A stretch of 47,680 nucleotides of DNA from Parvibaculum sp. (GTDB lineage: Bacteria > Pseudomonadota > Alphaproteobacteria > Parvibaculales > Parvibaculaceae), in contig JARLIS010000042.1 of assembly GCA_031291615.1 (NCBI GenBank), positions 1 through 47,680 on the forward strand. Direction: 5' to 3'. The notes beneath the pieces were generated by a model. That model was not told the DNA's origin. It ran no database searches and saw only the letters and a program-made list of their open reading frames with translations. This document shows positions 16,382 through 25,500 of the stretch, piece by piece; positions within the stretch are counted from its first letter, which is position 1; each line of letters starts with the position of its first letter. Made by a program: the position numbers and the translations under genes.

Positions 16382-17674
16382 ATGGCATGGGATTTTGAAA
16401 CCGACCCGGAGTTCCAGAAGGATCTCGACTGGATTGCCGAGTTCATCCGCACGGAAGTCGAGCCGCTCGATCATGTGCTGGGCTCGCCCTATGACGTGAC
16501 GAACCCCAACAACATCAAGCTCGTGCGCCCGCTTCAGGCGAAGGTCAAGGCGCGCAAGCTCTGGGCCTGCCATCTCGGGCCGGAACTTGGCGGGCAGGGC
16601 TACGGGCAGGTGAAGCTTGCGCTGATGAACGAAATTCTCGGCCGCTCGCATTTCGGCCCCACCGTTTTCGGCTGCCAGGCGCCCGACACCGGCAACGCAG
16701 AAATCCTCGCCCATTACGGAACGCCGGAGCAGAAGAAGAAATATCTCCAGCCGCTCCTCGACAATGAAATCGTCTCCTGCTTTTCGATGACGGAGCCGCA
16801 AGGCGGCGCCGATCCGTTGATCTTCACCACCACCGCCGTGCGCGACGGCAACGAGTGGGTGATCAATGGCGAGAAGTGGTTTTCGTCCAATGCGAAATAT
16901 GCGGCCTTCTTCATCGTCATGGCGGTGACGGAGCCCAACGCGCCGCCCTATCAGCGCCAGTCGATGCTGATCGTTCCGGCCGAAACGCCGGGCATCGAGA
17001 TCATCCGCAATGTCGGCTTCGCGGGCGAAGGCGAGGGCACCCACGCCTATATCCGCTACACCAATGTCCGCGTGCCGCTCGATCACATTCTCGGCGAGCC
17101 CGGCGGCGCTTTCGTCGTCGCGCAGGTGCGCCTCGGCGGCGGCCGCATTCACCACGCCATGCGCACCATTGCCGACGCGAAGAAGGCGTTCGACATGATG
17201 TGCGAGCGCGTCATATCGCGCGAAACGCAGGGCTCGAAGCTCTCCGAAAAGCAGATGGTGCAGGAAAAGATCGCCGATAGCTGGATCGAGATCGAACAGT
17301 TCCGCCTGCTCGTTCTGCGCACGGCATGGCTGATCGACAAGCACAAGGACTACCGCGTCGTCCGCAAGGACATCGCCGCCGTGAAGGCCGCGATGCCGAA
17401 GGTTCTGCACGATGTGGCCGCCCGCGCGCTTCACCTGCATGGCTCGCTCGGCCTCTCCAACGAGATGCCCTTCACCGGTCAGGTCATATCGTCCTTCTTC
17501 CTCGGCCTCGCCGACGGCCCGACCGAAGTTCACAAGGTGACGGTGGCAAAGCAGGTCCTGCGCGAATATCGTCCGTCAAACGAGCTCTTTCCCGCCTATC
17601 ATCTCCCCAATGTGCGCAAGCATGCGATGGAGAAGTACGGCGATCAGATCGAAGACCTCGACGACGTCGCCTGA
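16382..17674 (+). CDS. Acyl-CoA dehydrogenase, ACAD10/11-like
   Basis: A 430-residue flavoprotein with the full acyl-CoA dehydrogenase fold: an N-terminal helical domain, the beta domain with CFSMTEPQGGADP and NGEKWFSSNAKYAAFFIVM, and the C-terminal helices ending in LHLHGSLGLSNEMPFTG and GLADGPTEVHKVTVAKQVL. The TEPQGGADP and LADGPTEVHK patterns resemble the ACAD10/11 group more than the short- or medium-chain enzymes. In that group the partner kinase phosphorylates 4-hydroxyacyl-CoA and the dehydrogenase helps convert it; a matching kinase fold is encoded at 19643. It is the second gene of the operon, with SDR genes on both sides (33 and 30 bases apart). Confidence 0.93.
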   Translation: MAWDFETDPEFQKDLDWIAEFIRTEVEPLDHVLGSPYDVTNPNNIKLVRPLQAKVKARKLWACHLGPELGGQGYGQVKLALMNEILGRSHFGPTVFGCQAPDTGNAEILAHYGTPEQKKKYLQPLLDNEIVSCFSMTEPQGGADPLIFTTTAVRDGNEWVINGEKWFSSNAKYAAFFIVMAVTEPNAPPYQRQSMLIVPAETPGIEIIRNVGFAGEGEGTHAYIRYTNVRVPLDHILGEPGGAFVVAQVRLGGGRIHHAMRTIADAKKAFDMMCERVISRETQGSKLSEKQMVQEKIADSWIEIEQFRLLVLRTAWLIDKHKDYRVVRKDIAAVKAAMPKVLHDVAARALHLHGSLGLSNEMPFTGQVISSFFLGLADGPTEVHKVTVAKQVLREYRPSNELFPAYHLPNVRKHAMEKYGDQIEDLDDVA

Positions 17675-17704
17675 CGGCGAACAAGAAGAATAGGGGAGGG
17701 AAAA

Positions 17705-18475
17705 ATGTCCGACAGCAGCAGATCCGTGAAAGGTCTCACCGCGCTTGTGACCGGCGCGGCGAGCGGCATGGGCCGCGCGACGGCCGAAGTCTTCGCCGCG
17801 GAAGGCGCCAATGTCGCTGTCACCGACTACACGCTTGAAGGCGCGGAAGCCGTCGCCAAGGATATCGTCGCCAAGGGCGGCAAGGCCAAGGCTTGGAAGC
17901 TCGATGTCGGCGACAAGGCGGAAATCGAAACCGTTGTCGCCGCCATCGCGAAGCACTTCGGCGGCCTCGATGCGGTGGTCAACAATGCCGGCATTTCCGG
18001 TTTCACCCAGATCGACAATGAAGGCTATGACGAACTCTGGGAACGCATGATCCGCGTCTGCCTCACCGCGCATCAGCGCATCATCCGCGCCGCGCTCCCC
18101 TTCCTGCGCAAATCGAAAAACCCGCGCATCGTCAACATCGCCTCGACGGAAGCGCTTGGCGCGACCGCGCTCGACAGCGCCTATTCGGCGGCGAAGGCGG
18201 GCGTGACCGGCCTCACCCGCGCGCTCGCCGTCGAGCTCGGCAAGGAAGGCATCACGGTCAACTGCGTCTGCCCGGGCCCGATCCTCACCGGCATGACGAA
18301 AGCGATCCCCGACGACCAGAAGGAAATCTACGCCAAGCGCCGCACCGCGCTCCGCCGCTATGGCCGCCCGGAAGAAGTGGCGCATATCACGGTGAGCCTC
18401 TGCATGCCGGCCGCCTCCTACATCACCGGCGTCACCATCCCCGTCGATGGCGGATTGATGGCGCGCAACGCATAA
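17705..18475 (+). CDS. SDR-family dehydrogenase (3-hydroxyacyl-CoA/3-oxoacyl reductase-like)
   Basis: A 256-residue classical SDR with every expected motif: [26 protein letters not shown], the catalytic Ser in IASTEAL, YSAAK and [11 protein letters not shown], ending [19 protein letters not shown] after the second beta strand (Asp, not Arg) favours NAD(H), which suits a catabolic dehydrogenase. AGGGGAGGG precedes the ATG. It follows the acyl-CoA dehydrogenase by 30 bases and would fit the 3-hydroxyacyl-CoA oxidation step. A 125-base gap with an inverted repeat separates it from the alcohol dehydrogenase gene. Confidence 0.93.
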   Translation: MSDSSRSVKGLTALVTGAASGMGRATAEVFAAEGANVAVTDYTLEGAEAVAKDIVAKGGKAKAWKLDVGDKAEIETVVAAIAKHFGGLDAVVNNAGISGFTQIDNEGYDELWERMIRVCLTAHQRIIRAALPFLRKSKNPRIVNIASTEALGATALDSAYSAAKAGVTGLTRALAVELGKEGITVNCVCPGPILTGMTKAIPDDQKEIYAKRRTALRRYGRPEEVAHITVSLCMPAASYITGVTIPVDGGLMARNA

Positions 18476-18566
18476 AGGCCCTCACCCAACCCTCTCCCGG
18501 AGGGAGAGGGCTAGAATAGCGAAGGGCTCGCCTTCATCCCCTCTCCCTCCGGGAGGGTAAGGGCCT
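18476..18566. repeat. Extragenic inverted repeat (REP-like) inside the catabolic operon
   Basis: The outer arms AGGCCCTCACCC (18476-18487) and GGGTAAGGGCCT (18555-18566) pair with one mismatch. Inside, the left half holds a perfect 9-bp hairpin (CCCTCTCCC / GGGAGAGGG, 18490-18510) and the right half a second GGAGGG-type palindrome near 18545-18557. This nested form is typical of REP/BIME-like extragenic repeats. It could stabilise the upstream mRNA or cause partial termination before the alcohol dehydrogenase gene. Confidence 0.75.
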
Positions 18567-18600
18567 CCGTCGACGTTGAAGCAAGAACGCGAGAACCGAA

Positions 18601-19638
18601 ATGAAAGCTCTCCTCTATCAAGGCCCCCGCGACATCCGCTATGAGAGCTTCGACGATCCGAAGCTCGCCGCCGACACCGACGCCATCGTGAAGATGGACA
18701 AATGCGGCATCTGCGGCAGCGATCTGCACATCTATCACGGCGAAGGCTTCAGCCCGGACCTCGGCTTCTGCGTCGGCCATGAAGCGGTCGGCGAAGTGGT
18801 GGAGGCGGGACGCGGCGTTCGCCGTCTCAAGGTCGGCGACAAGGTGATGCTGTCGGCCGCCGTCGGCTGCGGCTCCTGCGTCTCCTGCCTCGCGGGCAAC
18901 ATCAATCATTGCGAGACGGGCGGCGCGGGCTGCTACGGTCTCAGCCACCGCCTCGAAGGCTGTCAGGCCGAAGGCATCCGCGTGCCCATGGCGGACTTCA
19001 ACGCGCATGCGATCCCCGAAGGCATCAGCACCGATCAGGCCTTGATGCTCACCGACAATCTGCCGACCGCCTGGTTCGGCTGCGTCAATGCCGGCATCCG
19101 CCCCGGCGCGAAGGTTGGCGTCGTCGGCCTCGGCCCCATCGGCCTGATGGCGGTGCAAAGCTGCTTCGTGCTCGGCGCATCGGAAGTCTTCGCGATCGAC
19201 CTCGTGCCGGAGCGCCGCGCGGTCGCCGCGAAGCTCGGCGCAACGCCCGTCGACGGCGCCAATGCGCTGGAGACAATCGCCGAAGCCACAAAAGGCCAGG
19301 GGCTCGACAGCGTGGTCGAGGCCGTCGGCGCCGACGCCACCATCAAGATGGCGATCATGCTGGCCGGCAAGCGCGGCCATGTCTCGGCCATCGGCGTCAA
19401 TCAGTCGCGCGACTTCGCCTTTCCCATGGGCCTCGCCTTCATGAAGGGCCTCACCTTCCACATCGGCACATGCTCGGTGCAGTCGCATTGGCCGGACCTG
19501 ATCCCGCTGATCCGCAACGGCCGCCTGACGCCGGAACGCTTCATCACGCATGAGCTGACCCTGTCCGAAGGCGCGGAGGCCTATCGCCTCTTCGACGCAA
19601 GACAGAAGGGTGCGCTCAAGACAGTCATGGTGCCCTGA
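18601..19638 (+). CDS. Zinc-dependent alcohol dehydrogenase (MDR family)
   Basis: A 345-residue medium-chain dehydrogenase. The catalytic zinc site is in KCGICGSDLH and FCVGHEAVGEVVEAG. The structural zinc lobe has its four cysteines (CGSCVSC-x7-C), and the cofactor-binding glycines are VGVVGLGPIGLMAVQ with AIDLVPERR, Asp indicating NAD(H). It probably oxidises an alcohol substrate or intermediate of the pathway encoded around it. It follows the extragenic repeat and is 4 bases from the kinase-like gene, so those two are tightly coupled. Exact substrate unknown; threonine- or sorbitol-dehydrogenase-like relatives are the closest in pattern. Confidence 0.92.
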   Translation: MKALLYQGPRDIRYESFDDPKLAADTDAIVKMDKCGICGSDLHIYHGEGFSPDLGFCVGHEAVGEVVEAGRGVRRLKVGDKVMLSAAVGCGSCVSCLAGNINHCETGGAGCYGLSHRLEGCQAEGIRVPMADFNAHAIPEGISTDQALMLTDNLPTAWFGCVNAGIRPGAKVGVVGLGPIGLMAVQSCFVLGASEVFAIDLVPERRAVAAKLGATPVDGANALETIAEATKGQGLDSVVEAVGADATIKMAIMLAGKRGHVSAIGVNQSRDFAFPMGLAFMKGLTFHIGTCSVQSHWPDLIPLIRNGRLTPERFITHELTLSEGAEAYRLFDARQKGALKTVMVP

Positions 19639-19642
19639 CGCT

Positions 19643-20692
19643 ATGTCCCTCGAAAGCTGGACCGACCTCGTCGATCTCAATCGCCTCCGGGACTGGATGG
19701 ACGAGGAACGCCTCGAATCCGGGCCGCTCGAAGATGCGACGCAGCTTGCAGGCGGCACGCAGAACATCCTCCTGAAGTTCCGCCGGGGTGCGCGCGAATT
19801 CGTGCTGCGCCGTCCGCCGCATCGCCCGCATATGAACGGCAGCGAGACGATGCGCCGCGAGGCGCGCGTGCTCGCCGCATTGAAGGGCAGCGACGTGCCC
19901 CATCCCGGCCTCATCGCCGCCTGCCCGAGAGAAGATGTGCTGGGCGCAGCCTTCTACCTGATGGAACCGATCGGCGGCTTCAACGCGACCGTCGGTCTGC
20001 CGCCGCTCCATGCGGGCGACGCTTCGATCCGCCGCCGCATGGGTCTCGCCATCGCGGACGGCGCGGCGGCGCTCGGCCGCGTCGATCATGTGGCCGCCGG
20101 TCTCTCCGATCTCGGCAAGGCCGATAATTATCTCGAGCGTCAGGTGGCGCGCTGGCGCGGCCAGCTTGAAAGCTACAAGGAATATGAAGGCTGGGCGGGC
20201 CCGGCCGAAATTCCCGGCGTCGAGCGCGTCGCCGATTGGCTCGATGCGAACCGGCCGAAGAGCTTCAAGCCCGGCATCATCCATGGCGACTATCACCTCG
20301 CCAATGTGATGTACCGCTACGACGGGCCGGAGCTTGCCGCCATCGTCGACTGGGAACTGACGACCATCGGTGATCCGCTGCTTGATCTCGGCTGGCTCAT
20401 GGCGACATGGCCCGACGCCGAAGGGCGCGGCAGCACGGGCTCCGTCGGCGTGCAGCCATGGGACGGCTTCCCCAAAATCGAAGACCTCATCGCCCGCTAC
20501 GCCGAAGGCAGCACCCGCGATCTCTCGGCCATCCAGTGGTACGGCGTGCTCGCCTGCTACAAGCTCGGCATCATCCTCGAAGGCACGAATGCCCGCGCCG
20601 CCGCCGGCAAGGCCCCGAAGGCGACGGGCGACATGCTCCACGCCTCCACCCTCGGCCTCTTCCGCCGGGCGCTGGGCTGGATCGAAAAATGA
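19643..20692 (+). CDS. Aminoglycoside-phosphotransferase-fold kinase, ACAD10/11 or LvaA-like
   Basis: A 349-residue APH-type kinase. LAGGTQNILLKFRRG with FVLRRPP forms the ATP-binding N-lobe, the catalytic loop is HGDYHLANVMY (H214, D216), and the metal-binding motif is VDWELTTIGDPLLDLGW (D236). The DPLLDLGWLMATW and GTNARAAAGKAPKA stretches are typical of the phosphotransferases found fused to or beside ACAD10/11 acyl-CoA dehydrogenases. LvaA of Pseudomonas, of this type, phosphorylates 4-hydroxyvaleryl-CoA. The ATG at 19643 is chosen because it follows the dehydrogenase stop by 4 bases. With the acyl-CoA dehydrogenase upstream it suggests 4-hydroxyacyl-CoA metabolism; antibiotic resistance is unlikely here. 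Confidence 0.9.
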   Translation: MSLESWTDLVDLNRLRDWMDEERLESGPLEDATQLAGGTQNILLKFRRGAREFVLRRPPHRPHMNGSETMRREARVLAALKGSDVPHPGLIAACPREDVLGAAFYLMEPIGGFNATVGLPPLHAGDASIRRRMGLAIADGAAALGRVDHVAAGLSDLGKADNYLERQVARWRGQLESYKEYEGWAGPAEIPGVERVADWLDANRPKSFKPGIIHGDYHLANVMYRYDGPELAAIVDWELTTIGDPLLDLGWLMATWPDAEGRGSTGSVGVQPWDGFPKIEDLIARYAEGSTRDLSAIQWYGVLACYKLGIILEGTNARAAAGKAPKATGDMLHASTLGLFRRALGWIEK

Positions 20693-20713
20693 CCGTCCGC
20701 AGTCCCTCTATGC

Positions 20714-20798
20714 TGTCACCCCGGCCTTGTGCCGGGGACCAGGGGCCGCTCGCTCGGCGCCTGCCGCTACTGGGTCCCGGCACAAGGCCGGGATGACA
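20714..20798. repeat. Long extragenic inverted repeat after the kinase gene
   Basis: The 29-base arms at 20714-20742 and 20770-20798 pair with only two mismatches, around a 27-base loop. Each arm is itself a hairpin built on CCCGGC/GCCGGG around CTTGTG. Sequences with this TGTCATCCCGGCCTTGTGCCGGGACC core are scattered in many alphaproteobacterial genomes. Here it lies between the kinase stop and the HpaB-like gene and probably ends or stabilises the upstream transcript. Confidence 0.8.
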
Positions 20799-20952
20799 CC
20801 TGGAAAAGACGCAACGTCATGGCCTATCCGTGCGGCCCATTCGCACGTCCCTCCCGGCGACAAGATTGTAAGCACGCGCGAACCCATTGAACCCCACCCC
20901 CGTCCTTGTCAGACTTCCCCCAACAAGAAATCTGAACGGGGAGGAACGGATC

Positions 20953-22362
20953 ATGGGATTGAAAACCAAAGCCCAATATGTCGAGAGCCTGCGCGACGGA
21001 CGGGAGAATTTCTGGAACGGCGAGCGCATAGACGACATTACCGCGCATCGCCGCTTCCGCGTGCCCATTGAGGTCGCATCCAGCGATTACGACTACGACA
21101 ATCCCGAGCGGCGCGACATCATCACCTACCGGACGGAGGAGGGCGATCTCGCACACCGCGTCTATCAGGTGCCGCGTTCGGAGGAAGATCTCCAGAAGCG
21201 CATGGAGCTTCTGCGCAACATGTCGATTGTCGGCGGCGTTACCGGCGTCTTCATGGCGCTGTTGCAGGTGGTCGATCCGCTGCGGAAGGTGAATCCGCAA
21301 TATGCCGACAATATCGAGCGCATGTACAAATTCGCGCGCAAGCACGACCTGCGCGCCGCCGAAGTCATCACCGACGCTAAGGGCGACCGCTCGCGCAAGG
21401 CGCATGAACAGGACGATCCCGATCTCTATCTTCGCATCGTCGAGCGCAACAAGGACGGCATCGTCGTGCGCGGCGCGAAGCTGCACATCTCGGCGGCGGC
21501 CCTCGTCCACGAGCTGGTGGTGATGCCGACCAAGGCGATGAATGCGGATGAGAAGGACTATGCCGTCGCCTTCTCGATCCCGGTGAACGCCAAGGGCGTC
21601 AAGATCATCAACCGTTCCTTCTCCGCGCCGGAGCTGAACGAGTTCGACTATCCCGCCTCCGCGCATCACTCCATGCCCGAAGGCTTCGTGGTCTTCGACG
21701 ATGTTCTTGTGCCCTGGGATCGTGTGTTCCTGGCTGGAGAGTGGCAGCTGTCGGGCGCCTTCGCGGGGTCGCTCGGTCTCTGGGAGCGCACGGCGGGACT
21801 TGTCGATGCGGTCGAGAGCGCCGCCGTCATGGTGGGTCTTGCTCAGCTTGTCTCCGAGCAGCAGGGCAAGGGCAAGAAGCCTGATGCGCTGAACGGCGTT
21901 GCCGAACTCATCTGCTATGCCGAGATGCTGCGGATGGGGCTCGAGCATTCCGTCCGCAATTTCGAGCGCACGCCGTCGGGCATGGTTCATCCGAACATTC
22001 TGGCGGTCAATGTCGCGAAATATCAGTATGCGAACAACTTCCACTCGATGGTGAAAATCCTTCACGACCTTGCGGGCGGGCTGACGCTCACTTTGCCGGA
22101 GGAGGGCGACCTGCGCTCCAATGAAGTCGGGCCCTATCTCCGCAAGTATCTCCACGCGACCAGGGACGCCGATGTGGAAACGCGGATGCGCGTCTACAAC
22201 CTGATCCGCGATCTCTCCGCCGACAGCTTTGGCGGCTGGAAACAGGTCGTCGCCTTGCAGGCCGGCGGCGGCTTGCCCGCCCAGCGGGTCATGATGCACC
22301 GCAGCTACGACATGAATGCCGCGCGTGCGAAGGCCCTGAAGCTGGCGGGCGTGAAAGGCTGA
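20953..22362 (+). CDS. HpaB/4-hydroxybutyryl-CoA dehydratase-fold flavoprotein
   Basis: A 469-residue acyl-CoA-dehydrogenase-fold protein of the 4-hydroxyphenylacetate 3-monooxygenase family. Landmarks are an N-terminal YVESLRDGRENFWNGERI, a central SIPVNAKGVKIINRSFSAPE, FVVFDDVLVPWDRVFLAGEW and the C-terminal DLSADSFGGWKQVVALQAGGG. Members are FADH2-dependent monooxygenases, or the Fe-S dehydratase AbfD. AbfD needs three cysteines and a histidine as cluster ligands; this protein has a single Cys (C321), so it cannot carry that cluster. A flavin monooxygenase or a cluster-free isomerase is more likely; no flavin reductase gene is nearby. The ATG at 20953 follows GGGGAGGAA. It stands 260 bases after the kinase gene. 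Confidence 0.9.
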   Translation: MGLKTKAQYVESLRDGRENFWNGERIDDITAHRRFRVPIEVASSDYDYDNPERRDIITYRTEEGDLAHRVYQVPRSEEDLQKRMELLRNMSIVGGVTGVFMALLQVVDPLRKVNPQYADNIERMYKFARKHDLRAAEVITDAKGDRSRKAHEQDDPDLYLRIVERNKDGIVVRGAKLHISAAALVHELVVMPTKAMNADEKDYAVAFSIPVNAKGVKIINRSFSAPELNEFDYPASAHHSMPEGFVVFDDVLVPWDRVFLAGEWQLSGAFAGSLGLWERTAGLVDAVESAAVMVGLAQLVSEQQGKGKKPDALNGVAELICYAEMLRMGLEHSVRNFERTPSGMVHPNILAVNVAKYQYANNFHSMVKILHDLAGGLTLTLPEEGDLRSNEVGPYLRKYLHATRDADVETRMRVYNLIRDLSADSFGGWKQVVALQAGGGLPAQRVMMHRSYDMNAARAKALKLAGVKG

Positions 22363-22587
22363 TCGGCAGGCAGCGCCTGTGTGACGAAGCCTGGGGATAA
22401 GTGCCGGAGCGGGCAGGGGCGGACTTATTCCCGGTCCGGAGCGATGGAGTAGACTGCTGGATTGGCTGTCGGGGCGGCCTGGGAAAGAATTTTCCATGTC
22501 CGCTTCATCTGCCGCAGTTCTGTCATGATTGGCAGCGGATGATATGCTGCCCGAAAGCTCCGGATTCTCCCTTTCAAGGTTTCTGAT

Positions 22588-25500
22588 ATGAAAGCGCTGC
22601 TTCGCCTCCTTCTGCTGGCTACCCTGTTACCGGCGACGGCGGCGCTTGCCGACGAGGCTGCTCCGGGAGGCGACCTCACGGTCGCGCGCATCACGCCATC
22701 GGGCGAGGACGTTCCGGCGGAACGCCAGATCGTCGTCGAATTCAACCGGCCCGTCGTGCCGCTCGGCCGCATGGAGCGCAGCGCCGCCGAAATCCCGATC
22801 GAGATCGCGCCCAAGGTCGATTGCGAATGGCGCTGGCTGAGCCCGACCGCGCTCGCCTGCCAGCTGAAGGAGGCCGACGCGCTGAAGGCCTCGACCCGCT
22901 ACAGCATGACCATCAATCCCGGCATCAAGGCCGAGGACGGGAAGACGCTGCATCAGGCCTTCCATCATGAATTCATCACCGCCCGCGTCGCCCTCGACCG
23001 GGCGGAGTTTTCCGGCTGGAACGGACCCGGCGAGCCGCAGATCCTCGTCACCTTCAACCAGCCGGTCCGGCGCGACTCGGTCGTCAACCGTCTGGCCTTT
23101 GTCTGGAAGGATGGCGGCGGCGGCGAGATGGCCGTCCATGCCGCCGAAGGCCCCGACTGGTCCAAGGCGCCCGACGACGCGCTGGTCGATGTTCCACGCG
23201 AGCCGGGCCTCAAGGGATTCTTCAAGCGGCTTCTCGCTTATCTGCCCTGGTTCCGCCCGGAATCCGTTCCTGCCACGCAGGAATGGGCGCGCCATACCTG
23301 GCTCGTCACCGCGAAGAAGCCGCTGCCGCTCGACACAGATGTCGAACTCGACATGCGCCCCGGCCTCATTTCCGGTCTGGGGTCCGAGCCCAGCGTCATC
23401 GACCAGCAGGCGCAGAAATTCGCCACCTTCGGCGATTTCCATTTCGCCGGTTTCCGATGCACGACGAATGGCGGCGAAGAATTGACGATCCGTCCCGGCG
23501 AGCCCGTGCCGGCCGACAAAGCCTGCGGCCCCTGGAACACGGTGCGCCTGCTCTTCACCTCGCCGGTGAAGCTGAAGGAACTGCGCGACCATGTGCAGCT
23601 TTCGCCCGAACTCGGCAAGGCGGGGCCCGACGACGATCCCTGGGCCAATGTCGATCTCGACCAGACCGAGGGCTATTACAACTGGAAGGTCCACCAGAAG
23701 ACCGACGAATTCTCGGCGCGCTATCCCGTTTATCTGCGTTCGGCGCGCGACTATCAGGCGAGCCTTAAGCCCGACGACAAGACGAAGATCGTCGACATGT
23801 TCGGCCGCCCGCTCGCCGACAATATCGACATCCGCTGGCGCATGGACGACAGGCCGCCGAACTTCGAGCTGCCGAACAACATCGCCGTTCTCGAAAAGGC
23901 GATCGACAGCGATGTGCCGCTTTACGTCAACAACCTGACGGACCGCGACTTCCGCTATTCGCGCCTGACGGTGAAGGGCATCGAGGACGGGCTCAACGTC
24001 CATCAGAAGCTCGACCCGATCCGCAACCTTCAATATGCCGTGCCCTTCGGCGTCCGCGACCTGCTGGGCAACAAGTCGGGCGCGGTCCTCGGCACCATGT
24101 CGGTGAAGCCCGCGCTGCCCAGCGAGAAGTCGGGCCTGCTCTTCGCGCAGGTCACGCCTTTCGGCGTACATGTGAAGCTCGCCCATTACAATACGCTGGT
24201 CCGGGTGTCGGACCTCGCCACGGCGGCGCCTGTCGAAGGCGCGAAGGTTGTGCGCTACCGCGACCCCGTGCTGATGACGGCGCTTTGCGAGAGCACGGTG
24301 CCGGCCGAATGGACGAAGCCGGAAGCGAACGAAGCGGAAGTTTTCACCGACAAGGACGGCCTCGCCATCCTGCCCGGCATTGCGCCGCAGCCCGGCCAGT
24401 ATGAATCCCAATGCAGCAAGGCGCTGACGATCCGTGTCGAAAAGGGCGACGACCTCGCCGTCATGCCGCTCAACTACCAGTTCGAGGCGGACACCTATCG
24501 CGCCTCCGGCGAACAGATTTTCTCGCAGGACCAGACCGAGCAGGAGCATATGCGCGTCTGGGGCACGACGGCGCAGGGCGTCTACCGCGCGGGCGACACC
24601 ATCCAGTACAAGATCTATGTGCGCGGGCAGAACAACGAGGGCCTGACCGCCGCGCCGCCTTCGAGCTATCGCCTGCAACTCATCGACCCGACGGGCAAGC
24701 TCGTCGCCGACATCAAGAAGGTCGCGCTGAGCGAATTCGGTGCGACGTCGGGCGAAGTCACCGTGCCGAAAACCGGCGCCGTCGGCTGGTACAAGTTCCG
24801 CCTGCTCCAGAAGCTGAACGCCAATGCCGGCGATCCCGAAGGATCGAACGGCGAGGGCGGCGACGACAATGGCAGCGCCGATGCCGAAGGCGCGATTTCG
24901 AATGGCGACTGGTTCGCCTGGAGGCCGATGCAGGTGCTGGTCAGTGATTTCACGCCCGCATCCTTCCGCGTGACCGCGACGGTGAACGGCAAGGTCTTCT
25001 CCGGTTCGCAGCCGGTAGAAGTCGAAGGCAAGGCCGAACTGCATTCGGGCGGGCCCTACACCAATGCGACCGCGCGCATCACCGCCATGTTCGACCCGCG
25101 GCCCATGTCGTCGGGTCATCCGACGGCGGCGGGCTTCGACTTCTCGCGCAGCGACCTCGACACGCCGTCGAACGAAAAGATGATCGCCCAGCTTCAGCAG
25201 CCGCTGGACGCGCAGGGCCTTGCAAAGACCACCATTGCCATTCCCGATCAGGGCACGGATACCTATGGCGATCTCACCTTCGAGGTCGCCGTTGCGGATG
25301 ATCGCGGCAAGAACATCGCCAATGCCGTCAACGCCACCTATGCGGCGACGGACCGCTTTGTTGGCCTGAAGCCGACGGCATGGATTTTCCAGGCAAAAAA
25401 ACCGGCGAGCTACCAGTATATCGTCGTCGACGACACGGGCGTGCCGGTGAAGGACACGGCCGCGAACCTCAAGATCGAATTCAAGAAGGTGACGGCTGCC

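Noticed and set aside
15590..17533. A 647-residue reverse-strand frame over the SDR and acyl-CoA dehydrogenase genes
   Set aside because: It covers two genes with certain motifs on the other strand and shows only shadow composition.
19643..20692. Aminoglycoside resistance kinase
   Set aside because: The fold is shared, but the catabolic operon context and ACAD10/11-like stretches point to a CoA-ester substrate.
20953..22362. 4-Hydroxybutyryl-CoA dehydratase as the name of this gene
   Set aside because: The three cluster-binding cysteines of that enzyme are absent; only one Cys occurs in the whole protein.
20824..22497. A 557-residue reverse-strand frame over the HpaB-like gene
   Set aside because: Antisense shadow of a gene with clear family motifs; no ribosome-binding site or recognisable domain.
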